This document shows positions 17,253 to 24,978 of a stretch of DNA of 64,000 nt, piece by piece. Below the pieces are notes generated by a model. It did not search any database and had not been told where the DNA came from. It saw only the letters and a list, made by a program, of their open reading frames with translations. The translations under genes were made by a program, and so were the position numbers. The DNA comes from Symbiodolus clandestinus (GTDB lineage Bacteria > Pseudomonadota > Gammaproteobacteria > Enterobacterales > G038960095): positions 496,001 to 560,000 of the forward strand of contig CP152425.1 in NCBI GenBank assembly GCA_038960095.1. Direction: 5' to 3'. Position 1 is the first letter of the stretch. The number at the start of each line of letters is the position of its first letter.

Positions 17253-17381
17253 AATCATTCCCTTGAGAACTTGACTGGGCAATGGTTACTGAATTGCCCG
17301 CCAGCATAGTAAGAACACTGATCTCAGCGCTCGCCTCTGGTAGCAAACAAGCGTTGTTTAGCGCAGTAGAGAGCTTGGCTA

Positions 17382-17738
17382 TCACCCTAAAGCAGTCTTA
17401 ACTTGGTCTACCAGGGCTGAGAAGGCAGGTTTATCGAACACAGCGAGATCGGCTAAGATTTTACGGTCGATAACGATAGCCGCTTGTTTAAGCCCATGCA
17501 TTAGGCGACTATAGGAGAGGCCATTTTGATGAGCAGCTGCATTGATACGGGTGATCCATAATTGACGAAACTGCCGTTTGCGCTGCCGGCGGTCACGGTA
17601 AGCATATTGCGCTGCTTTAGTGACTGCTTGAGCAGCTACCCGATAGACTCTGGAGCGAGCACCGTAGTAACCTTTCGCCTGCTTTAATACTTTTTTGTGC
17701 CGTGCGCGAGCAACAACACCACGTTTTACGCGAGCCAT
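17382..17738 (-). CDS. rplT: 50S ribosomal protein L20
   Basis: L20 is an early 23S rRNA-binding assembly protein. The 118-residue product is of standard length and starts MARVKRGVVARARHKKVLK, followed by the conserved YYGARSRVYRVA segment. AGAGGAG precedes the ATG. It follows rpmI by 32 bases. In E. coli L20 represses its own operon through the rpmI leader; whether this holds here was not tested. Confidence 0.97.
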   Translation of the reverse strand: MARVKRGVVARARHKKVLKQAKGYYGARSRVYRVAAQAVTKAAQYAYRDRRQRKRQFRQLWITRINAAAHQNGLSYSRLMHGLKQAAIVIDRKILADLAVFDKPAFSALVDQVKTALG

Positions 17739-17770
17739 AAGATTCTCCTCTTAAAATAACTGTCTTAGCA

Positions 17771-17968
17771 TCATGCGTAAGGCAGGCAGGCAGCGATTTG
17801 CGCCCGATCGGCTGGAGATACCATCGACTTCGCACGCAGTTGGCGTTTACGCTTTGGTGATTTTTTGGTCAAAATATGCTGTAGATGCGACTGTTTGTGT
17901 TTAAAGCCGCCACTAGCGGTTTTCTTAAAACGCTTAGCCGCACTTTTTAGGGTTTTTAGCTTAGCCAT
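17771..17968 (-). CDS. rpmI: 50S ribosomal protein L35
   Basis: A 65-residue basic ribosomal protein, MAKLKTLKSAAKRFKKTASG, with the HKQSHLQHILTKKSPKRKRQ region typical of L35. It lies between infC and rplT in the conserved order, 101 bases after infC. Confidence 0.97.
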   Translation of the reverse strand: MAKLKTLKSAAKRFKKTASGGFKHKQSHLQHILTKKSPKRKRQLRAKSMVSPADRAQIAACLPYA

Positions 17969-18069
17969 AGAGATATAAACTCCGCATTGTTAGTAGGATT
18001 ATTAAGTAGCTGAACTGACACGAATCGGCTCGAGTCCGCTGTTTATCACTTTGGGCAACTGCCAGCTAG

Positions 18070-18609
18070 CTACTTTTTCTTAGGGGCCAGTACCATGATC
18101 ATTTGCCGCCCCTCAATGCGAGACGGAAATGATTCAACGACGGCCAGCAAGGAGAGATCGTCTTTGATACGATTTAACATATCGAGACCAATCTGTTGAT
18201 GTGCCATTTCACGCCCGCGAAAACGCAGAGTAATTTTGGCCTTATCTCCCTCCTCAAGAAAGCGTATCAGGCTGCGTAGTTTGACCTGATAATCGCCCTC
18301 ATCAGTTCCCGGTCTAAACTTAATTTCCTTGACCTGGATCACTTTTTGCTTCTTCTTTTGCTCTTTGGCCGCTTTGCTTTTTTCATAGAGGAACTTGCCG
18401 TAATCCATAATTCGGCAAACAGGCGGCTCGGCGTTTGGGCTAATTTCGACAAGGTCGACACCAGCATCTCTGGCTTTAGCCAAGGCCTCGTGGATGGATA
18501 CGACGCCGACTTGGTCGCCATCTTTATCAATCAAGCGAACTTGACTGACTCGGATCTCATCATTAATCCGATTAGGGCGTGTTGCTTGAATTCGTTTACC
18601 GCCTTTAAT
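18070..18609 (-). CDS. infC: Translation initiation factor IF-3, AUU start
   Basis: IF-3 prevents premature subunit joining and checks start codons. The obvious ATG at 18534 would remove the first 25 residues. Extending upstream gives KGGKRIQATRPNRINDEIR, matching the E. coli N-terminus, beginning at an ATT codon (18607-18609) with GGAGG upstream. The 179-residue length then matches E. coli (180). E. coli infC also starts with AUU, which lets IF-3 repress its own translation, so the same loop is likely here. It begins three bases after the thrS stop. Confidence 0.95.
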   Translation of the reverse strand: MKGGKRIQATRPNRINDEIRVSQVRLIDKDGDQVGVVSIHEALAKARDAGVDLVEISPNAEPPVCRIMDYGKFLYEKSKAAKEQKKKQKVIQVKEIKFRPGTDEGDYQVKLRSLIRFLEEGDKAKITLRFRGREMAHQQIGLDMLNRIKDDLSLLAVVESFPSRIEGRQMIMVLAPKKK

Positions 18610-18612
18610 GCT

Positions 18613-20541
18613 CTATTCCTCCAACAGGTGCAAATTACGGCTGCTAATTTGTTGCTGTAGCAGCTTAATGAACTGCTCTACCGGCATAGTTCCTAAATCC
18701 TTGCCACGGCGAGTTCGTACCGCCACGCACTGATTATCTATCTCTTGATCACCACAGATCAAGAGATAGGGAATGCGACTCAAAGTATGCTCGCGGATTT
18801 TAAAGCCAATTTTCTGGTTTCTCAAGTCTAGTATCGCACGAATAGCAGCATTTTGCAGTTGTTGTTGAATATGGCGCACATAATGCTCTTGTTTATCGGT
18901 GATATTCATGATAACCACTTGATTGGGTGCTAACCAGGTGGGGAAATGACCCGCATACTCTTCAATTAAAATACCGATAAAACGTTCGAGTGATCCTAAT
19001 ATAGCACGGTGAATCATTACTGGTACATGTCGCTCGTTATCTTCACCGACATAAGTGGCACCCAGGCGTCCTGGCAATGCAAAATCCAGTTGAATCGTGC
19101 CACATTGCCAACTTCGATCCAAGCAGTCATACAGCGTAAACTCAATTTTCGGGCCATAGAAGGCACCTTCGCCAGGCTGTAATTCAAAGGCCAATTGATG
19201 GCTCTGTAATGCCTCCATCAATGCCTGTTCTGCCCGATCCCAAGTTGCGTCAGTACCGATGCGTTTTTCGGGTCGCGTAGACAGCTTAACTTTAACACGT
19301 TGAAAACCGAAGGTGGCGTAGGTATCGTAAACCATCGCAATACAGCCGCTGACTTCTGCTTGGATCTGCGCTTCAGTACAAAAAATATGGGCGTCATCTT
19401 GGGTAAAGGCCCGCACACGCATTAAACCATGCAGCGCACCAGAGGGCTCATTACGGTGGCAACAGCCAAATTCAGCTAAGCGTAGTGGTAAATCACGATA
19501 AGTTTTTAGCCCTTGGTTAAAAATTTGCACATGCCCAGGGCAGTTCATCGGTTTGATCGCATACTCACGGTTTTCTGAAGCGGTAGTGAACATGTGCTCA
19601 GCATATTTCTCCCAATGGCCTGACTGTTGCCAGAGTTGGCGGTCAAGCATCATCGGGCCCTTCACCTCTTGGTAGTGATAGGCCGCTAGTTGCTCGCGGA
19701 TAAACGCCTCCAATCTTTGAAACAGCGTCCAGCCGTTCGGATGCCAAAATACCATCCCCGGTGCTGCCTCCTGCATGTGGTAAAGCTGCAGTTGTTGACC
19801 GATTTTTCGGTGGTCTCGCTTAGCGGCTTCCGATAAGCGATGTAGATATTGCTGTAAAGCCTCGGCATCGGTCCAGACAGTTCCATAAATGCGCTGTAGC
19901 ATCCTATTATTGCTGTTACCCCGCCAGTAAGCGCCACTGACTTTGAGTAATTTAAAATGCTGGCAAAAACCAATGGTCGGGACATGAGGGCCCCGACACA
20001 TATCGAGATATTCTTGATGCTGATACAGTGCCGGCTGCTCACTGCGCGAAATATTTTCCTCAAGAATCGCCACCTTGTAAGATTCATTGCGCTGAGCAAA
20101 GGCTTCGTACGCTTGTTGCCAGCTAACGCGCCGTTTCACTACAGGATAGTTAGAGCGAGCTAACTCCCGCATGCGATTTTCCAATTGAGCTAAAGCGGCT
20201 TCATCGAGGGGTTGTGGCAGGTCAACGTCGTAATAGAATCCATCCTTAATAACCGGGCCAATCGCCATCTGTGCCTCAGGCCAGAGCTGTTTAAGGGCGT
20301 GGCCAAGTAGGTGAGCACACGAATGGCGAATAATCCCTAAACCCTCTGAGCTGTCTGCCGTAATGATCTTCACGGTAGCATCTTGCTCTACCAAATCACT
20401 AGCATCCAGCAAGAGGCCATTAATTCGGCCTGCTACACAGCGCTTAGTCAAACTGCGGCTAATTGATTCAGCCACCGCTAAAACAGAAACCGGAGCTGGG
20501 TAGGAACGCTGACTACCATCCGCTAAGGTAATCACAGGCAT
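18613..20541 (-). CDS. thrS: Threonyl-tRNA synthetase
   Basis: ThrRS charges tRNA-Thr. Starting at MPVITLADGSQRSYPAPVSV gives 642 residues, the E. coli length. The TGS domain is first, then the editing domain with HSCAHLLGHAL, the class II core with MNCPGHVQIF, RVRAFTQDDAHIFC and the HRAILGSLERFIGILIEEY motif 3, and the C-terminal anticodon-binding domain. The ATG at 20541 has GAGGAG upstream; the longer frame adds 15 residues without support. In E. coli ThrRS represses its own mRNA via a tRNA-like leader; I did not identify that structure here. Confidence 0.97.
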   Translation of the reverse strand: MPVITLADGSQRSYPAPVSVLAVAESISRSLTKRCVAGRINGLLLDASDLVEQDATVKIITADSSEGLGIIRHSCAHLLGHALKQLWPEAQMAIGPVIKDGFYYDVDLPQPLDEAALAQLENRMRELARSNYPVVKRRVSWQQAYEAFAQRNESYKVAILEENISRSEQPALYQHQEYLDMCRGPHVPTIGFCQHFKLLKVSGAYWRGNSNNRMLQRIYGTVWTDAEALQQYLHRLSEAAKRDHRKIGQQLQLYHMQEAAPGMVFWHPNGWTLFQRLEAFIREQLAAYHYQEVKGPMMLDRQLWQQSGHWEKYAEHMFTTASENREYAIKPMNCPGHVQIFNQGLKTYRDLPLRLAEFGCCHRNEPSGALHGLMRVRAFTQDDAHIFCTEAQIQAEVSGCIAMVYDTYATFGFQRVKVKLSTRPEKRIGTDATWDRAEQALMEALQSHQLAFELQPGEGAFYGPKIEFTLYDCLDRSWQCGTIQLDFALPGRLGATYVGEDNERHVPVMIHRAILGSLERFIGILIEEYAGHFPTWLAPNQVVIMNITDKQEHYVRHIQQQLQNAAIRAILDLRNQKIGFKIREHTLSRIPYLLICGDQEIDNQCVAVRTRRGKDLGTMPVEQFIKLLQQQISSRNLHLLEE

Positions 20542-21336
20542 GGACACTCCTCGTTGACGGATGTAAAAGCCTGATGAGGCAAGCAAAATTTAATAACGAC
20601 AAACAGACTATTTTGCCAGAGTTGTGTAACCAACGCCACAACTTTACCTAAAAAATCGAGCAAGCATGTTACAGGTTTTTTAAAGAGAGACCTAGAATTA
20701 TTTCGATGTTCTGCTAATTTATAAGAGCAACAACAGAAAGTATCGATCAATTATTCCATCCTTTTTTAATTAAGCCGACTAAAATAGATTATCAGCTAGC
20801 TGCTGTTACGTATCATTTTAATAGAGATTTAATTTTTTCAAGTTTATCATAAAAATTGCACACCAATTCTAATGGGTAGAGAAATTCATAGGATTTTTTA
20901 TAAAACATTAAAAATAAATAATCAAATATTATAGATGTTATAAATAATAGAACCGCTAATGAATATCCCAAATCATTATACCTAAAATTACCAGATGAGC
21001 TGATTTCTGCAAATAATTTAATCTCTAAACTTTTAGAAAAAACTAAATCCAATCAGATAAAAATCCCGATTATTCATTTATTTTCCTGTCATTCTGGAAT
21101 GGTAAAAAACTGCTTAAAAAGAATAGAGGAAAATTTTATCTTCTGTCCCTACCCCACACCTGGGAACATAATGCCGCTTCCTATCTTTATGAATTTGATC
21201 AATGAAAGGCTTAAAGAAGTTGATATTAATTGCTTCCTCTTAAAGAACTTAACATTTTGTAGTGCTAACTATTTTCCATAAATTATAAAATGAACAGAGG
21301 AACATCCAGTTAATTATATCAATTAGCTCATATTGA
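20542..21336. other. AT-rich decayed region
   Basis: Between thrS and a broken plus-strand frame I see only short AT-rich frames without recognisable families or ribosome sites, for example 20813-21052 on the minus strand and 21099-21281 on the plus strand. The thrS promoter and leader should lie near 20550-20800. The rest looks like eroded accessory DNA. Confidence 0.4.
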
Positions 21337-21750
21337 ATTGAACCCTACTATACCACTAGATTTTATATATCTAAGCATTTTAGAAAAAACTGGAAGATAA
21401 AAAATTTATTCATAGACTTCTTTGAAAACATTAAATTAATAACTGGAAATGATATACTAGCCAGACAGCACGGTTCTTTCGACAAAACAAATACTGTTAA
21501 CCAAGGTAGGTTTCATTTTGAATCTGTTTTATTAATAGCAATTGCACCTAAAAAAGAGATTAGTTTTATTGAAAATATTCTAGAAAAAACAGGCATTATT
21601 CCCGATCAGACTATCAGTTTAGTCATACATGATGATAATTTAGAAGTATTTCAGGCTTTTATAAAACATTCCCCAGAGATTATTACTGAATCCTTAATCA
21701 GTGATGTCATAGGAGTAGGCTCTTTTATTAAATATAATGATAGAGAATGA
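21337..21750 (+). pseudogene. Unrecognised open frame without start codon
   Basis: The frame runs about 137 codons from just after a TGA (21334-21336) to TGA at 21748-21750. It reads through FYISKHFRKNWKIKNLFIDF, GNDILARQHGSFDKTNT and VIGVGSFIKYNDRE. No Met occurs near its beginning and no ribosome site precedes it, so it is likely the 3' part of a lost gene. I do not recognise the family. Codon use is AT-rich like the orphan genes elsewhere in the window and unlike thrS. Confidence 0.4.
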
Positions 21751-21904
21751 AATAGGAAAAACAAGGATCCATCAAAAACATTTAGAAAAAGCCATCGAAA
21801 AAATCAGGAAATTGAACTTGATTTATTATTAAAAATTCACTAAACAAAACTTACGCTATAGAAAATCTTTGAAAACTAAATCAGCAATCATCAATACATA
21901 AGAC

Positions 21905-22255
21905 GTTAGAAAGTTAACTTCAACCTAATTCTGATAACCTGCTAAGGCAAAACCTATCAGGGTTAATGCGAAAAGCCCCCTTCCTGGGGAATTCCGCGCA
22001 CATCTGATGAAACCAGCGACCAAACTGCCATTAGAAAACTCTGATAACAACTAAAATTATACAGATTAGCTATACAGAAAACAACCAAAAAACGTTACCG
22101 ATGAGGGTCCCTCTCGGTCATTCTAGGCCGTTGAGTTCGATTGGAAATATTCTGCTTGCAGGGGCAGAAATGATTTATCATCAGCCGTAACAGCATCTCG
22201 TTAGCATGACTTAACCCTAAAAGGGGGTCTCCGGGATACTCTGGAGCGTTCAATG
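21905..22255. other. GC-richer, hairpin-dense non-coding stretch
   Basis: Within AT-rich DNA this part is richer in GC and holds several stems: CTGATA/TATCAG around a 20-base loop near 21932, CCCC/GGGG near 21985, CCGATGAGGG/CCCTCTCGG (one bulge) near 22100, and CTCC/GGAG near 22227. No coding frame fits. It does not match tmRNA, RNase P RNA, SRP RNA or tRNA as I know them. It could be a structured RNA or the end of a mobile element. Confidence 0.3.
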
Positions 22256-22510
22256 TGTGGAAGAAATGTAAAATCTAGGTTACGTTATTATCATAATTTA
22301 GCTAATTTAGTGCAGACGTAATAGTTATTATTTAGTTAACTTAAAATCTCCATGGAATATTTCCTACAAATAGGGTAAACCACTTGATTTTTGTCAGTAG
22401 TTCATAGTTTAAAAAGTATATAAAAGCATTACTACGGGTAAAGCTAAAATAATTGTCGATTCAAAGTATATGACTTATATTGTATCCCTAATTAAACTAC
22501 GGAGAAAAAA

Positions 22511-23524
22511 ATGAAGGCAGCTGTCGTTACCGCTGATCATCAAGTAGCAGTAGTCGAAAAAAATATCCGTCCATTACAATCCGGGGAAGCCTTGTTACAA
22601 ATGGAGTACTGTGGCGTTTGTCATACAGACTTACATGTCAAAAATGGTGATTTTGGTGATAAAACTGGCGTAACCTTAGGCCACGAAGGGATAGGTGTGG
22701 TAGCTGCTATTAGCCCAGGGGTCACTTCATTAAAAGTGGGAGATCGTGCCAGTGTGGCCTGGTTTTTTGAAGGCTGTGGCTACTGTGAATATTGTGTAAC
22801 AGGCAATGAAACGCTTTGCCGCTCAGTAAAAAATTCAGGTTACACGGTAGACGGTGGCATGGCTGAAGCATGTATTGTAACGGCCGATTACGCAGTAAAA
22901 GTCCCTGAAGGACTTGATCCTGCGGCTGCCAGCAGTATAACCTGTGCCGGAGTCACTACTTATAAAGCTATTAAAGTCGCAGCCGTTAAACCCGGAGAAT
23001 GGGTTGCCATTTATGGGCTAGGTGGCTTGGGTAATTTGGCGCTTCAGTATGCAAAAAATGTCTTTAATACCAAGGTTATTGCTGTGGATGTTAATGAGGA
23101 GCAGCTTAAGCTTGCCCGTGAAATGGGTGCTGATTGGGTGATTAATGCTTGCACCGAAGAGGTGGCAAAAATGATCCAAAAGAAGATTGGTGGAGCTCAT
23201 GCAGCTATTGTTACTGCGGTGGCAAAAGAGGCTTTTAATTCTTCAGTTGATGCCATTCGGGCAGGCGGACGGATAGTTGCTGTTGGACTGCCCTCTGAGG
23301 CTATGAACCTTAATATTCCTCGTTTAGTACTTGATGGCGTTCAGGTTATCGGATCCTTGGTCGGCACCCGTAACGATCTGGCGGAGGCATTTGCGTTTGC
23401 AGCCGAGGGAAAAGTAGTCCCAAAAGTTACCTGTCGTCCTATAGAGGATATTAATGCTATTTTTAATGAGATGGAGCAGAGTAAAATTAAAGGTCGTATG
23501 GTTATCGATTTTAGATCGCACTAA
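22511..23524 (+). CDS. adhP: Zinc-dependent alcohol dehydrogenase AdhP
   Basis: The 337-residue enzyme oxidises primary alcohols or reduces aldehydes with NAD(H). It follows E. coli AdhP nearly throughout. Catalytic zinc ligands are in CGVCHTDLH (Cys37 region) and GHEGIGVV; the structural zinc site has four cysteines in CGYCEYCVTGNETLC; the Rossmann motif is YGLGGLGNLALQYAK. AACTACGGAGAAAAAA before the ATG contains a good ribosome site. It stands alone inside a decayed island, with about 250 bases of AT-rich DNA upstream that may hold its promoter. A fermentative role is likely. Confidence 0.96.
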   Translation: MKAAVVTADHQVAVVEKNIRPLQSGEALLQMEYCGVCHTDLHVKNGDFGDKTGVTLGHEGIGVVAAISPGVTSLKVGDRASVAWFFEGCGYCEYCVTGNETLCRSVKNSGYTVDGGMAEACIVTADYAVKVPEGLDPAAASSITCAGVTTYKAIKVAAVKPGEWVAIYGLGGLGNLALQYAKNVFNTKVIAVDVNEEQLKLAREMGADWVINACTEEVAKMIQKKIGGAHAAIVTAVAKEAFNSSVDAIRAGGRIVAVGLPSEAMNLNIPRLVLDGVQVIGSLVGTRNDLAEAFAFAAEGKVVPKVTCRPIEDINAIFNEMEQSKIKGRMVIDFRSH

Positions 23525-23559
23525 AACTTACCTTGTAGAAGTCGCCGCTGGATTAAGAT

Positions 23560-24160
23560 AATAAGCGCAACATTCTAGAGGTTGAAAAGGGGTTAACTAT
23601 CGGTACCATTTTGATTGATAGGCAAGATATCAGGGATGTCACTCAAGATTCACGGCGCGGCTCCATTGCCATGATTCCGCAAGGTCCATCCTTGTTTCAC
23701 AGAAGCTTGATCGAAAATATTCGTTATGGCCGAATTAACGCAACAGACGAAGAAGTCATGGAAGCTGCCAAAAAAGCCCATGCTCATGAGTTTATTTCAA
23801 CATTACCGCAAGGCGAGGCGTAAAACTTTCAAGTGGACAGTGCCAACGCATCGCGATTGCTCATGCTATTTTGAAAAACGCACCCAATTCTTATTTTGGA
23901 TGAAGCCACCAGCCAACTTGATTCTATAACGGAAAGCCTGATCCAAGAGTCCTTATAGGCGTTGATGCAAAACAAAACCACAATCGTCACCACCCATCGC
24001 TTATCGACCTTGCTTCATATGGATCGCATCCTGGTTTTTGATAAAGGCTAGATCTTAGAAGATGGTGCTCACAGCGAACTCCTTGCCAAAGGCGGACTTT
24101 ATAAAAGCTTATGGGATCACAAGTTGGTGGCTTTTTGGGCGACGAGAAAACGGAGAATGA
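23560..24160 (+). pseudogene. ABC exporter ATPase domain, degraded
   Basis: The plus strand encodes pieces of an ABC exporter nucleotide-binding domain across several frames: the Q-loop part SIAMIPQGPSLFHRSLIENI, then a TAA, the signature LSSGQCQRIAIAHAIL, a frameshift, Walker B ILILDEATSQLDSI, two TAG codons, the H-loop TIVTTHRLSTLLHMDRIL, and the C-terminal HSELLAKGGLYKSLWD. Walker A and the membrane domain are missing. It is clearly dead. It sits between adhP and the acetyltransferase, perhaps once exporting the compound the latter modifies; this link is speculative. Confidence 0.85.
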
Positions 24161-24163
24161 GGC

Positions 24164-24808
24164 ATGAGTAAAACGAATTATCCAAATCCCAACACTCTTT
24201 ATCCCATAGAAGGTGTAACGCGTACGGTATACTTGAAAAACATCATTACAAATCCGCAAATTATTGTGGGTGATTATACATATTATGATGACCATGAAGA
24301 CGTACAGAACTTTGAGAAAAACGTTCTTTATCTCTTCGAATTTATGAGGGATAAGCTCATCATCGGCAAATTCTGTCAAATCGCCACAGGCGTGCGTTTT
24401 GTCATGAACGGGTCAAACCATGCGATGAATGGTTTTTCCACGTATCCATTTAAAGTATTTGGTGGAGAGTGGAGCAAAGCATCTTTCGATGTAGAAAGCA
24501 AAGGAGATACGGTCATCGGTAACGACGTCTGGATTGGCAATGGCGTAACCATTATGCAAGTCGTGAAAATTGGGGACGGTACCATTATTGGTACGAATAG
24601 TTTGGTCACAAAAGATGTCGAGCCTTACACAATTGTAGGCGGCAACCCCGCAAGAGAAATTCGCAAAAGATTTGACGATGAGACAATCCAGTTTTTGCTT
24701 GCTCTAAAATGGTGGGATTGGGATGCCCCAAAAATCACAGACAACCTTGAATTTCTGACAAATGGCAAGATCGATGAATTAAAACGAATTTATGAGGAAA
24801 ATAAATGA
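24164..24808 (+). CDS. Vat/CatB-type xenobiotic O-acetyltransferase
   Basis: The 214-residue protein is a left-handed beta-helix acetyltransferase of the xenobiotic group. Visible are GKFCQIATGVRFVMNGSNHA with the catalytic His in SNHAMNG, and hexapeptide repeats IGNDVWIGNGVTIM and IGDGTIIGTNSLVTKDV, ending with VGGNPAREIRKRF. Close families acetylate streptogramin A or chloramphenicol with acetyl-CoA, so antibiotic modification is possible; the true substrate is unknown. It overlaps by four bases with a truncated GyrI-like gene and follows a dead ABC gene. The gene itself looks intact. Surroundings suggest horizontal acquisition. Confidence 0.88.
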   Translation: MSKTNYPNPNTLYPIEGVTRTVYLKNIITNPQIIVGDYTYYDDHEDVQNFEKNVLYLFEFMRDKLIIGKFCQIATGVRFVMNGSNHAMNGFSTYPFKVFGGEWSKASFDVESKGDTVIGNDVWIGNGVTIMQVVKIGDGTIIGTNSLVTKDVEPYTIVGGNPAREIRKRFDDETIQFLLALKWWDWDAPKITDNLEFLTNGKIDELKRIYEENK

Positions 24809-24978
24809 ATAAAACCATGCAACAATTAACAGAAATTAAATTAGTTAGCATTACGGCGCACACATCAAACACCCGTGAAATGAATCCAGATACCGGCAAG
24901 ATAGGTGCCACCACCATGATCAATTTGCCGGTTACGCTCTTCCTTTCAAGCTCTAATGTCAAATTATGTCGTGACTAA
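24805..24978 (+). pseudogene. GyrI-like effector-binding protein, truncated
   Basis: The frame starts with ATG overlapping the acetyltransferase stop (ATGA) and reads MNKTMQQLTEIKLVSITAHT and NTREMNPDTGKIGATT before diverging and stopping after 57 residues. The start resembles GyrI/AraC-type small-molecule-binding proteins, which are usually about 150 residues. The break coincides with the 3' end of valS, whose stop lies at 24959, so the island's right end has cut the gene. Family assignment rests on this short N-terminus. Confidence 0.5.

Noticed and set aside
20532..20750. 72-codon minus-strand frame upstream of thrS
   Set aside because: Covers the expected thrS leader; composition and lack of family suggest chance.
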